Source: Magnetospira sp. QH-2 (lineage in GTDB: Bacteria > Pseudomonadota > Alphaproteobacteria > Rhodospirillales > Magnetospiraceae). From it: 64,000 nucleotides of DNA. Position 1 is the stretch's first letter, and each line of letters opens with the position of its first letter. Position numbers and translations under genes: made by a program. The DNA is taken from contig NZ_FO538765.1 in the NCBI RefSeq assembly GCF_000968135.1, forward strand, positions 248,001-312,000. The letters run 5' to 3'. The notes under the pieces are model-generated. The model did no database searches. It saw nothing but the letters and a program-made list of their open reading frames with translations, and was not told the origin of the DNA. Shown here piece by piece: positions 54,194-62,197 of the stretch.

Positions 54194-55162
54194 ATGGACT
54201 TCAATGAGATAGATCTGGATGGTCGCCGCCGTATCGTTGACATGACACAGATCCATGACGCTCTGGCTCATGTGCGTGCCGACCTTGATCATCGGTTCGC
54301 GGGCTCCATGCGATGGGTATCCCGCAATGGGACGGACTATCTCTACCGGAAATTCAAGGCCTCGGAAAAGTCTCTCGGCCCACGATCCCTGAAAACGGAA
54401 GAGGCCGATCGATTATTCCGCGATGGGCGGGATGAAGCCAAGGCCCGGGAGGCCCGCCTAAAGAAACAACTCGATCAGGCCGCTCCCATCCTCCGGGCCT
54501 CGAACCTCGGTAGGGTCCCCGTGATTACCGCGAAGATCCTGCGCAGGCTTGCGCGCGACGGCGTTCTGGGCCGTGACCTGATCGTCGTCGGGACAAATGC
54601 ACTCTATGCCTACGAAGCCCATGCCGGGGTCCAAATCCGGGCCGGACACCTGGCCACCGGCGATGTTGATTTGCTGTTTGATGCGCGCCGAGGGCTGCGA
54701 TTCTGTTCCGAAGAGCTCCGGCAGGAAGGCCTGTTGCGTATCCTGCAACGGGTCGATCGCAGCTTCACGGGCCAGGGCTACCGGGCCTCCAACAACGACG
54801 GCTTTTACGTCGATCTGATCCGCCCCGAATCGCGCCACGAAGTCGCCACCAATCCAGCGGACCGGATTGTCGATGACGATCTTGTCGCGACGCCGGTCTT
54901 GGGTCTGGATTGGTTGCTGAGTGTTCCAAAATTCGAACAGGTTGCCGTCGGTGAAGACGGGCTACCGGTCCCCATGGCGGTCATCGATCCTCGGGCCTTT
55001 GCCCTACAAAAAGCCTGGCTCGCCCGCCGCCCGGATCGCGATCCCATCAAAAAGGTTCGCGACCAGGCACAAAGCGATGTCGCCGCGGAACTGGCGGCTC
55101 GGTACTTCGGGATGGACATGGATGATCCCGTATTGACGGGGCTCCCGAAAGCCTTGCGGTAA
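54194..55162 (+). CDS. GSU2403-family nucleotidyltransferase-fold protein
   Basis: A 322-residue protein. The region VVGTNALYAYEAHAG (about residues 130-145) followed by ATGDVDLLFDARR resembles the active site of the nucleotidyltransferase superfamily with a DxD pair. An N-terminal helical segment (FRDGRDEAKAREARLKKQLD) precedes it. The C-terminal part holds KFEQVAVGEDG and a final helix. Biochemical role unknown; such proteins often occur in accessory regions. It has its own AT-rich promoter with an inverted repeat. Confidence 0.72.
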   Translation: MDFNEIDLDGRRRIVDMTQIHDALAHVRADLDHRFAGSMRWVSRNGTDYLYRKFKASEKSLGPRSLKTEEADRLFRDGRDEAKAREARLKKQLDQAAPILRASNLGRVPVITAKILRRLARDGVLGRDLIVVGTNALYAYEAHAGVQIRAGHLATGDVDLLFDARRGLRFCSEELRQEGLLRILQRVDRSFTGQGYRASNNDGFYVDLIRPESRHEVATNPADRIVDDDLVATPVLGLDWLLSVPKFEQVAVGEDGLPVPMAVIDPRAFALQKAWLARRPDRDPIKKVRDQAQSDVAAELAARYFGMDMDDPVLTGLPKALR

Positions 55163-55187
55163 TAGCTCCAGGACCCAGATTTGCCCC

Positions 55188-55616
55188 CTACCCCCGCTTG
55201 GGCACCATCAGCGTCGCTTCGCCGACCAGCACCTTCTTGTCGCCGACGGTGCAGACGGTATCGAATTCCACAAAACCCTTTTCCGGGACCAGCTTGGTGA
55301 CCGTCACCCGGGCGATGACCGTGTCACCGATTTTCACCGGGGCCTTGAAACGTAGGTTCTGGCTGACATAGATGCAGCCCGGCCCGGGGAGCTTGGTACC
55401 GAATACGGCGGAGATCAGACCCGCGGACAGCATGCCGTGGGCAATGCGGCCCTTGAACATGGTCTGGGAGGCATAGTCCTCGTTCAGGTGCACTGGATTG
55501 GTGTCGCCCGATACCCCTGAAAAAGCGGCGATGTCGGCCTCGGTGACCGTCTTGCCGAACAGATCGGTCATGCCCTCGTCCAGATCCTCGAAATAATAGC
55601 CGTTCAATTCTTCCAT
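55188..55616 (-). CDS. MaoC-family (R)-specific enoyl-CoA hydratase (PhaJ-like)
   Basis: A 142-residue hot-dog protein. The hydratase-2 motif is AAFSGVSGDTNPVHLNEDYA with the Asp-His dyad, followed by FKGRIAHGMLSAGLISAVFG. Such single-domain proteins hydrate trans-2-enoyl-CoA to (R)-3-hydroxyacyl-CoA and can feed polyhydroxyalkanoate synthesis. GGGGAGAG lies before the start. Upstream there is a TGC/GCA motif like those at the phasin promoter. Confidence 0.9.
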   Translation of the reverse strand: MEELNGYYFEDLDEGMTDLFGKTVTEADIAAFSGVSGDTNPVHLNEDYASQTMFKGRIAHGMLSAGLISAVFGTKLPGPGCIYVSQNLRFKAPVKIGDTVIARVTVTKLVPEKGFVEFDTVCTVGDKKVLVGEATLMVPKRG

Positions 55617-55681
55617 GGTCGTCTCTCCCCTTGGCTTGCGGTCCCTGTTGATTCAGGCCCAAGAGTCTGACCGAGGGGATT

Positions 55682-55710
55682 TTGCGATGCAATGGATAAT
55701 TTTGCGCTGC
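55682..55710 (-). promoter_or_regulatory. TGC/GCA motifs upstream of the MaoC gene
   Basis: TTGCGATGCAA (55682-55692) is an imperfect palindrome and TTGCGCTGCGG follows at 55702-55712. The sequence resembles the two phasin promoter sites (TTGTGCRCYGCAA), which suggests a shared PhaR-like regulator. Only similarity by eye supports this. Confidence 0.4.
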
Positions 55711-55726
55711 GGCATTTTTTGGGCAC

Positions 55727-55765
55727 AAAAAAAGCGTTGGGAGAGCGGGATCAATTCCCGCCCTC
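55727..55765 (-). terminator. Terminator overlapping the holin stop codon
   Basis: On the minus strand GCGGGA pairs with TCCCGC around a loop holding the TGA stop of the holin gene; the stem continues with GGAG/CTCC after one mismatch, and seven T residues follow. It ends the minus-strand lysis-like gene set. Confidence 0.8.
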
Positions 55766-56149
55766 CTTCCAGACCTTGACTCCTTTTTCCACCGAGCGGC
55801 CGACCACGTAGCCGCCGACACCGATCTTGAGCAACTCCCACATGTCGGGGGGGAGCGGCATCATCGGCGAGCCGGTGATGGGGGAGACAATGTAGTTGTT
55901 GGCGATGATGACGCCGAACAGGCACATGAGCAAAGGCCGCCAATTGCGTTGTAGCCAGCTTTCGCCATTGGCCTCGGCGACGATGATGCTGGCCGCCTGT
56001 TCGATTTCCTTCATCTGGCCGGTGAGCACCATGGTCTGAAGCTCACCCTTGATTTTGTTTTTTTCGTCTTCGTCCTCCACCGCCTTGTCGACGACGGAGA
56101 ACAGGCCCGACAGCAGCGGGCCGATCAGGGCTCCGATCATCTTCCTCAC
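55751..56149 (-). CDS. Three-TM holin (GTA-holin type)
   Basis: A 132-residue protein matching the family of 3-TM holins described for gene transfer agent release: an N-terminal hydrophobic segment (IGALIGPLLSGLFSVVDKA), a charged helix, then WLQRNWRPLLMCLFGVIIANN and a C-terminal hydrophobic segment VGGYVVGRSVEKG. ATG 56149 overlaps the stop of the upstream hydrolase gene (ATGA). It would make lesions in the inner membrane or support muralytic enzyme export. Confidence 0.85.
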   Translation of the reverse strand: MRKMIGALIGPLLSGLFSVVDKAVEDEDEKNKIKGELQTMVLTGQMKEIEQAASIIVAEANGESWLQRNWRPLLMCLFGVIIANNYIVSPITGSPMMPLPPDMWELLKIGVGGYVVGRSVEKGVKVWKEGGN

Positions 56150-56607
56150 TCCACATCGTTATAGAACAGGTGATGGCCGATCAGCGCGCAGGCTTCCCTG
56201 CCAAAGGCCCAGTGTGGATCAATGCCCATGGCGTGGTAATGGGTGGCGCCAAAGGTGCGGTCCTTGAGCTTGCGATCCACGGCCCGGCGGGCGACCCACA
56301 GGCAGCGGTCGAAGATCGGATTACCCGGGCCGACCTTTTCGATCTTGTCCCGGTTGGGGTCGTCCTCGTTCCAGCAGGAGAATTGCCAAGGCTTTTGGCA
56401 GACTTCTTCCACCGTCTCGCCCCACCAGTATCCGTTGCGGCGACGTCGGCCGCGCAGCACCCGGTTCATGATCACCGAAGCCACCGCTTCGGCGCCCTCG
56501 GGGGGTTCACCGCGGGCCTCGCCATAGAGGGTCCGGGCCAGGATATCCACCTGACGCTCGTAGTCGGCTTCGTCCTCGAAGTGTTTCAGGATTTGTTTGC
56601 TGGTCAT
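56146..56607 (-). CDS. SleB/CwlJ-type cell wall hydrolase
   Basis: A 153-residue protein with the Hydrolase_2 motif LARTLYGEARGEPPEGAEAV holding the catalytic glutamate, then ASVIMNRVL, CQKPWQFSCWNEDDPN and FGATHYHAMGIDPHW. There is no signal peptide, so export would need the adjacent holin, as for phage endolysins. GGAGGAG lies upstream of ATG 56607. It overlaps the holin gene by 4 bases. Confidence 0.88.
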   Translation of the reverse strand: MTSKQILKHFEDEADYERQVDILARTLYGEARGEPPEGAEAVASVIMNRVLRGRRRRNGYWWGETVEEVCQKPWQFSCWNEDDPNRDKIEKVGPGNPIFDRCLWVARRAVDRKLKDRTFGATHYHAMGIDPHWAFGREACALIGHHLFYNDVE

Positions 56608-56608
56608 G

Positions 56609-56908
56609 TCAGGCTCCTCCGATGGCGCCATCGAGTTTGTCCTCGATGCGGATCAGGTGGTCGGTCAGACGCTTTTCCACGTCCTTGAGGTGAGAAATGG
56701 AGGCATAGGACTTGGCCACCTCCAGCTTGTAGGCGGAAAGCCCTTCGCGGACGCGGGCGACCTGGTTTTCCATTTCATGGCAACTGCGGTCCAGGGCGTC
56801 TTCCGCCTCTTTTCGAGTGCGCCAGATCAGCCAGAACAAACCGGCCAGCGCGGGGAGTTCCACAGCGGTGATCCACCAGATCACGTCCATGGGGGTTCCT
56901 GAGGTCAT
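56609..56908 (-). CDS. Small membrane protein with coiled coil (spanin-like topology)
   Basis: A 99-residue protein with one membrane segment (about residues 8-28, VIWWITAVELPALAGLFWLIW) cut here to ITAVELPALAGLFWLI, followed by a charged coiled coil to the C-terminus. ATG 56908 has AAGGAAC about 10 bases upstream. The topology would fit an i-spanin-like or accessory lysis protein, but no sequence family is recognised. It ends 1 base before the hydrolase gene. Confidence 0.68.
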   Translation of the reverse strand: MTSGTPMDVIWWITAVELPALAGLFWLIWRTRKEAEDALDRSCHEMENQVARVREGLSAYKLEVAKSYASISHLKDVEKRLTDHLIRIEDKLDGAIGGA

Positions 56909-56934
56909 GGTGATAGTTCCTTTCTTGGTTGGGG

Positions 56935-56993
56935 GCCGAACAGCCGACGGGCCGCCTCTCGGTGGTGAGAGCGCGGCCCGTCGGCTGTTCGGC
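56935..56993. repeat. 21-bp perfect inverted repeat hairpin A
   Basis: Arms 56935-56955 and 56973-56993 are perfectly complementary; the 17-base loop can extend by CTCTC/GAGAG. It lies just after the truncated peptidoglycan-binding gene. There is no T-run on the minus strand. It corresponds in place and design to hairpin B at 59019-59065. Confidence 0.8.
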
Positions 56994-57014
56994 TTGGGGG
57001 TGAATAAGGGAGCG

Positions 57015-57241
57015 TCAGCCTGGAAATCCCAGAGCGTGGGATGCACTCTGGGCCAATTCGTCGTCTTGAACCTTGGGCAGAACCGATTGAAAGGCCAATT
57101 CGGTCTTCGGGCCGATCCAGCCGTCTTCCTTGATCGGTTGCCAGTCGGTGTCCTTTTCGGCGCCCAGGTCGTTGATCGCCGTTTGCAGACCGATGCCCCA
57201 GGGCTTCGGGCGCCGGTCCTCGGGCTGGAATTTTGGTTGGG
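57015..57241 (-). pseudogene. 5'-truncated copy of the peptidoglycan-binding-repeat gene
   Basis: On the minus strand, ending at TGA 57017-57015, an open frame reads KFQPEDRRPKPWGIGLQTAI, then IKEDGWIGPKTELAFQSVLP and ends LGFPG. It is closely similar to the last about 75 residues of the protein at 59084-60100. The match starts at about 57241, exactly where the rightward FGE-like gene begins, and no N-terminal part or start codon is present. It is therefore a remnant of a duplicated gene. Confidence 0.82.
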
Positions 57242-57250
57242 TTATTCTTG

Positions 57251-58075
57251 ATGTTTGGTCCGATTGAAGCTCAGACGAAACCGCTCAAGCCCGGCGATGT
57301 CTTCAAGGATTGCCCCGTTTGCCCCGAAATGGTCGTCATCCCGGCGGGTAGCTTCATGATGGGGCATGATCAGCCGGACGAGCATATTCACGGTGATGAC
57401 TTCGTCAGCACCAAACCGGTGCGCCGGGTCACAATCAAGCTCCCCTTCGCCATGGGGCGGTACGAAGTGACCGTGGAAGAGTTTCAAGCCTGCATGGATG
57501 ACGCTTTGTGTTGGCTCGATGGAGCAAACCTACGAAGGGACACCAAGCCCCGAATGCCGGTTGTCAAACAAACGTATATTGAGGCATTGGGTTTTCTTCA
57601 TTGGCTTAAACTAAAAACTGGCCGCCAGTATCGCCTGCCCAGCGAGGCGGAGTGGGAATACGCTGCTCGCGGCGGCGCCACAACACGGTATTGGTGGGGC
57701 GACGCTATGGAGTATGGCCGCGCGAACTGCGGTGTTTGCTTGCCGCGAGAGGAAAAACGAGGGCTCAGGGTTGTCGGTTCTTTTCCGCCCAACCCTTTTG
57801 GCTTGTACGACATGTTGGGCAACGTTGACGAGTGGGTCGCCGACTGCTGGAACGACAGCTATGAAGGCGCGCCTGCCGACGGCGCTCCCCGAACTGATGG
57901 CGATTGTACCAGAGGTACGGGCCGGGGAGCTGATTGGAACTCGAGGCTAACATACACACCCGTATTCGACAGAGGCTGGAACCTCTACCTGAAACGCGAC
58001 AAAGACGGTGGCTTCCGCGTGGTCCGCGACCTGACCGATGAGGAGCTGGGACTGACCGGGGAAGATAAACCTTGA
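57251..58075 (+). CDS. Formylglycine-generating enzyme (SUMF1)-like protein
   Basis: A 274-residue FGE-sulfatase domain: PEMVVIPAGSFMMGHD at the start, KLPFAMGRYEVTVEEFQACM, LPSEAEWEYAARGGATTRY, GLYDMLGNVDEWVADCW, and GFRVVRDL at the end. The family includes sulfatase activators and many proteins with other or no known substrate. ATG 57251 is used; a TTG at 57233 would add six residues. It is on the opposite strand to its neighbours and lies exactly at the break of the truncated copy, suggesting it arrived by insertion. Confidence 0.8.
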   Translation: MFGPIEAQTKPLKPGDVFKDCPVCPEMVVIPAGSFMMGHDQPDEHIHGDDFVSTKPVRRVTIKLPFAMGRYEVTVEEFQACMDDALCWLDGANLRRDTKPRMPVVKQTYIEALGFLHWLKLKTGRQYRLPSEAEWEYAARGGATTRYWWGDAMEYGRANCGVCLPREEKRGLRVVGSFPPNPFGLYDMLGNVDEWVADCWNDSYEGAPADGAPRTDGDCTRGTGRGADWNSRLTYTPVFDRGWNLYLKRDKDGGFRVVRDLTDEELGLTGEDKP

Positions 58076-58136
58076 TCCGCGCCGTGATTTCGGCACGGGT
58101 CTTGGATTGTTGGGCCGACCCTTTGCCCATATCAAC

Positions 58137-58919
58137 TTAGCGGGAGAGAAGCCGCCCAAGCGTTTTTCCCACCGACGACGACGGGGCCTCGGCACGCCTC
58201 TTCTCCATGGCCGCCTTCACGAAGGGATGCTGGCGCGCGTTGGAACCAAGGGACCACAGCGCCGAGGCACCGATCGCCAGAGGCCGGATTTCCGTCGGTT
58301 CATACTTGCCCAGGACGGCCTTGAGTGCCTCCCGGTCGTTGTTCTGGCGCGCCAGGGTGACGGCAAACATATCCTCGGTATCGTATTTCCCAGAGGCCTG
58401 CATGTCGTAGATCCAATCCATGATGTGGGTCACATAGACGGCGTCCCCGGTGGCGAAAGCGGCGCCCCAAAGAAAGTCCAGATCCTGGCTGGAACTGATC
58501 GGAGTGGCTTGGATTGGTGGATAGGAGCCCGCAAAAACCTTCGCTACGGCCTCCCAATGGCCTTTTTCCCGGGCATAGGCTTCGGCCTTGTCTCTTTGCC
58601 CGGCAAAGAGCAGGGAAAGGGAAAGGGCCGAGACGGTCGGTCGTTGGTAGTCACCCAGGAGCCATACCGCTGTCCGATCGGGATATTTCGCCGCCAATCC
58701 GGCAAAAAAGCCGATGATTGGGGGCCGACGCTTATTGTCGCGAAACATGTCCGCCTGTTCCATGTCCTTTATAATTTGAGGGACAGATTCCAGCTGGGCG
58801 GACCGGTAGAAGAACGTGATCCGGTCTTCGCTCGCGGCGGCAGGGACATGAAAAATGGGTATGCAGCTCACTAAAACTAAATACGAGAATAACCTTCTAA
58901 CACTTGCCATATCCATCAT
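58137..58919 (-). CDS. Exported protein of unknown function
   Basis: About 260 residues with a signal peptide (RRLFSYLVLVSCIPIFHVPAA) and an all-helical mature part resembling repeat helices (LSLSLLFAGQRDKAEAYAREK). No family is recognised. The start is ambiguous among ATG 58940, 58919, 58916 and 58910; 58919 is used. The upstream region is AT-rich relative to its surroundings. It is convergent with the FGE-like gene, and the two lie together between the intact and truncated peptidoglycan-binding genes. Confidence 0.6.
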   Translation of the reverse strand: MMDMASVRRLFSYLVLVSCIPIFHVPAAASEDRITFFYRSAQLESVPQIIKDMEQADMFRDNKRRPPIIGFFAGLAAKYPDRTAVWLLGDYQRPTVSALSLSLLFAGQRDKAEAYAREKGHWEAVAKVFAGSYPPIQATPISSSQDLDFLWGAAFATGDAVYVTHIMDWIYDMQASGKYDTEDMFAVTLARQNNDREALKAVLGKYEPTEIRPLAIGASALWSLGSNARQHPFVKAAMEKRRAEAPSSSVGKTLGRLLSR

Positions 58920-59018
58920 TAAGCATTCCCATCCATTCATTTCATAGTATAAAATGTATTATAATACCCGCAATATGACAAGATCGGAGCCATCGATAGA
59001 GCAGACCGGTTGGTTTGA

Positions 59019-59065
59019 CCGTCGATGGGCCGCATCCCATTACCGGGAGCGCGGCCCATCGACGG
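59019..59065. repeat. 15-bp perfect inverted repeat hairpin B
   Basis: Arms 59019-59033 and 59051-59065 are perfectly complementary around a 17-base loop that itself holds TCCC/GGGA. It lies 19 bases past the stop of the intact peptidoglycan-binding gene. It shares the GGGCCGC/GCGGCCC inner core with hairpin A, but the flanking paired bases differ in a compensating way. Confidence 0.8.
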
Positions 59066-59083
59066 ACTGGCATAAAGGAGGCC

Positions 59084-60100
59084 TCAGCCAATGAAACCCA
59101 GGTGGTGATAAAGGGTGCCGACCAAGTCATCATCCTCCACTTGCGGTAGCAGGCTCTGGAAAGCCAGTTCGGTCTTGGGGCCGATCCAGCCGTCTTCTTT
59201 GATGGCCTGCCAATCGGAATCCTTGTCCTTGCCCATGTCGTTGAGCATGGACTGGATGCCATAGCCCCAAGGTTTGGGGCGGCGATCGTTTTCATCGAAC
59301 TTGCCGGTGGGCAGCAGAAGCGGGGAGAAGGCCTCATCGGCAGCCTGGGCCAAGCTGCCGGTCGGCTTGATTTCACCGAGACGGGCCTTGGCGACATGGT
59401 CCTTGAACCGAGCCAAGCCGACCGCCTCGCCCACCGAGTCCGGTCCCAATCTGGCGACCGAGCGGAAGAGCGCCCCCTTGGTCTTAGGCCCGAACTCTCC
59501 ATCGCGCTTCAGGTTTTGAAGATCCGGGGTGCGGCCAGCCGGGGCAGCGGTATTGAGCAAATTGATGCCGGACTGCAAGGAATCCACGGCACCGGACCAA
59601 TGCTCCTTCTCTGCCATGCGGGCCACCTGACGGCCAACGCCCATCACGCCCTGTTGCGCGCTCCGGCCCCGGGGATCACGGGCCGCCGTCTCGTTGGGTC
59701 GGGGTGGCACCTTGTAGGACGGTGGGACCATTCGACCGGTGGCATCGGTCTCTGCCGGGCCGGTGCCATAGAACAGCTTGTGCCATTCAGTAAGGCGATC
59801 GTTGGTCCGCTCGAATTCCGGATGGCCCGCCAGCATGGCTTGATCGGAGCCGGTCAGGGTCTCCACTTCCTTTTCGGTCCAGTCCTCGGTGCGTTTGGCA
59901 AGGATGCCGTCGGCGCCTTTGGGCGCTTCCGCGAGGGTGGCGAAGAACTCGGCCCGGACCTTTTCAGCCAATTCATGGGCCGCCCGTTCGGTATCCGGGG
60001 TTTGTTCGGGAAGCGGGCCACCGGTATTGTCGGGTTGTCCGGATACAAAGTCGCGCAGGCGTTTGGACCGCTGCCGGTTCTGTTGAAATGTCTGTTGCAT
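59084..60100 (-). CDS. Protein with two peptidoglycan-binding-like repeats
   Basis: A 338-residue soluble protein. The N-terminal third is charged and helical. Two C-terminal repeats follow the peptidoglycan-binding pattern: LQSGINLLNTAAP with LKRDGEFGPKTKGAL, and IQSMLNDMGKD with IKEDGWIGPKTELAF. ATG 60100 has AAAGGA at 7 bases; ATG 60106 is too close to it. There is no signal peptide. It may be a structural or targeting component of the adjacent lytic set. A second, truncated copy lies at 57015-57241. Confidence 0.7.
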   Translation of the reverse strand: MQQTFQQNRQRSKRLRDFVSGQPDNTGGPLPEQTPDTERAAHELAEKVRAEFFATLAEAPKGADGILAKRTEDWTEKEVETLTGSDQAMLAGHPEFERTNDRLTEWHKLFYGTGPAETDATGRMVPPSYKVPPRPNETAARDPRGRSAQQGVMGVGRQVARMAEKEHWSGAVDSLQSGINLLNTAAPAGRTPDLQNLKRDGEFGPKTKGALFRSVARLGPDSVGEAVGLARFKDHVAKARLGEIKPTGSLAQAADEAFSPLLLPTGKFDENDRRPKPWGYGIQSMLNDMGKDKDSDWQAIKEDGWIGPKTELAFQSLLPQVEDDDLVGTLYHHLGFIG

Positions 60101-60131
60101 GGTCATTCCTTTCTCATGCGGTTGGGTAACG

Positions 60132-60159
60132 AAAAAAACCCGGACGACTGCCCGGGGTT
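60132..60159 (-). terminator. Terminator between the metallopeptidase fragment and the peptidoglycan-binding gene
   Basis: On the minus strand AACCCCGG pairs with CCGGGTT (one bulge) around an 8-base loop, followed by seven T residues. It lies 74 bases after the metallopeptidase stop and 32 bases before the next start. Confidence 0.72.
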
Positions 60160-60232
60160 GCCCCCTCTCCAGGATGGAGAGGAATTGAGAATTCGAAGAA
60201 AGTGCTCGAATAGCTGTGTCAGGGTGACGTGA

Positions 60233-61231
60233 TCATTCTTCGTCGTCATCGGCCCCCAGGGCGGCGAGCCCGGCGGCGGAGTTGAACTGGATGATCTTGC
60301 GCAGGGCCGGATTACCGTTGACCGCCGCCCGGATGGCCTTGGCGGTTTTGGGCGCCACGGTCTTCAGGTAGGACGGATCAACCATATAGGCGCGGATGGC
60401 CTCGGCCATCAGTTCCCGAGGCGGATCGTCACCGTCGTAGCCGTGCCGTTCCGGGGTAAAGCGGGGCTGGCCGGGAGCCGGGAATTCCCCCGCCCGCTCG
60501 GGGGCGATGAGGGTGTGGTAGAGGTCTCCCAGTTCGTCCTCCAGGCCCTTGACGGGGATCTCCCCCGCCGCCTGATCGATCACATGGCCCACTTCGTGGG
60601 CGTAGACCTTGGGAAGGTCTTCGGGGGTGAGATCTTCCGATAGCGCAACCCCTAAAGGTTGTTTTGATTTGGGGTGATACGGTGTCTCAGCCCAATTTCC
60701 TTCGAGGGATTCGTGCGAAGCAAATGCAGCTTTTCTTCCAGTTGCTTCCTCTGTAATTCCGTCAAGTTCTCTTTCTCCAAGCGGTTGATCAGGTCCTTGA
60801 TCAACTTTTCTGCCCACCACTCGATTCTCGACTTGGAGGGGCCGTCCTTCGATGTCATGGGTGAGTCGTCCTTGCTCATCGGTCCTGGCTCCATTGGGAT
60901 AGTCGCCCTCGAAGGGACGCTGGGTCCCACTGGGGGGATTATAGATGTTCGGGCGGTTCTGGGCAAGGGAGTTACTCTGCTTGGTACGACCTTGAGGCGC
61001 ATTGGCGAGGGCGCCCTTGAGGCCCTTGTTGGCCTGTTTGGCCGCCGCGCCGAGGCCGGGGAGAGTTCCGACGGCGGTCACGCCGCCCTGGATCCAGTCG
61101 CCCTTCTTGAAATCATGCAGGGCCTCGTTGACCGCCGTGGCGACTCCTGCGGGGGTGAAGTCGACTAGGGGTAAAGGATTTTTACCGCTGCCATCCGATC
61201 GACCGACGATCCGGTCGGCCAGATCCCGGGC
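60233..61231 (-). pseudogene. 5'-truncated metallopeptidase module (orphan toxin-like cassette)
   Basis: An open frame of about 332 codons on the minus strand begins right after an in-frame TAG (61234-61232). Its first 50 codons (DLADRIVGRSDGSGKNP) look coding but contain no ATG, GTG or TTG until GTG 61081. It contains RPFEGDYPNGARTDEQGRL and THDIEGRPL, a pre-toxin-like region, and a zinc peptidase motif HEVGH (H162, E163, H166 from GTG 61081) with later ELMAEAIRAYM. Either a shorter protein starts at GTG 61081 or it is a displaced C-terminal cassette. Confidence 0.65.
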
Positions 61232-61242
61232 CTAATGGCTGT

Positions 61243-62133
61243 TTAACCTTCGTACCACCAGGCCTCAGTGAGATAGTCCTCGGGAATATCGGAGCAGTCT
61301 GGTGTCAATTTCTGCTTGGCCAGGGCCGCTTCCCATCGGGGCCGCAGGCTTGGCGGCAAAGCCCGCCCGCACCAGGGGCAGAAACTGATGGGTATCACGT
61401 CAAGCGGTTGCTCACCCAGAGGGCGCGAGAGGTCCGCCACCCTACGGATGCCATACTCACGCACGTGGGGAAGGTAGGCGATCATACATTCTTCGTCATC
61501 GAAAAATGGCTTCATTTTGTTGCACATATGGGGCGGATGGCCAGGCGGTCGGGCGTACCCGGGATGGGCCAATCCATCCAGGCCAATGTGTCTCTCCGGT
61601 CGTTCGTTCGGCCTGGGGAAAGGAAACTCGGGCTCCTTAATCTCCGGATCTTCTATCAGAAACGGAGAGATGATCGAACCTGGCATCAAATGTGGATTTG
61701 TCACCGGCCATTTGCGGGTGCGCCACCAAGCTTCGCTTTGCATTTCCTGGGGCAGGTTGGCGAAGGCCTCACGGTCAAACTGCTCATCGCCTTCCGGATT
61801 GGCTTTCCATTGCGCTTCCAGGAAAGCTTCACAGTCAATTCCGTGATCCTCGAACAGCACCTCACACCATTCTTGACCAAGATATCCGGCCATGGGATTG
61901 CCCGTCCAGGGGCAAAAATCGATCTCCTGGGAAAGGGGGCCATTGAAGGGGTACCAAACCCATTCGATATTGTATCCCTCCTCCTGCAGGGGATATTCGC
62001 GAATCAGCCCCACATGCCTGTCTTGCGGTATATGCACTAGAGCCACGTTTGGCGCTTCAACGGCGGCCTTCAATTCCGAGCACATGCCGACAGTATCGAA
62101 GACGACGGGGCGCTCGGAGAGATAGTCATACAT
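61243..62133 (-). CDS. DUF6980-like protein, candidate immunity protein
   Basis: A 296-residue protein with two related halves. The C-terminal half has MCNKMKPFFDDEECMIAYLP, REYGIRRV, FCPWCGRALPPSLRPRW and a final IPEDYLTEAWW; the N-terminal half repeats the scheme with IREYPLQ, FCPWTGN and SEAWWR. The pattern matches the DUF6980 family as I know it, often found beside polymorphic toxins. ATG 62133 is chosen (family-like start after it); the frame extends to 62232. It follows the toxin gene on the same strand by 64 bases. Confidence 0.62.
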   Translation of the reverse strand: MYDYLSERPVVFDTVGMCSELKAAVEAPNVALVHIPQDRHVGLIREYPLQEEGYNIEWVWYPFNGPLSQEIDFCPWTGNPMAGYLGQEWCEVLFEDHGIDCEAFLEAQWKANPEGDEQFDREAFANLPQEMQSEAWWRTRKWPVTNPHLMPGSIISPFLIEDPEIKEPEFPFPRPNERPERHIGLDGLAHPGYARPPGHPPHMCNKMKPFFDDEECMIAYLPHVREYGIRRVADLSRPLGEQPLDVIPISFCPWCGRALPPSLRPRWEAALAKQKLTPDCSDIPEDYLTEAWWYEG

Positions 62134-62197
62134 GGATATGGCCCAAACGAATGAGAAGGGCGGAGTCCGGATCGATAATCCAGCCTCCGCCTTAATA

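Noticed and set aside
54095..54292. A 65-codon minus-strand frame opposite the nucleotidyltransferase-fold gene start
   Set aside because: It overlaps the promoter and the N-terminus of a better supported gene.
60652..61002. A 116-codon minus-strand frame inside the metallopeptidase region
   Set aside because: It contains a plausible Lys/Glu/Leu-rich helix, but it runs in another frame of the metallopeptidase module and lacks a ribosome binding site; an older frameshifted fragment cannot be excluded.
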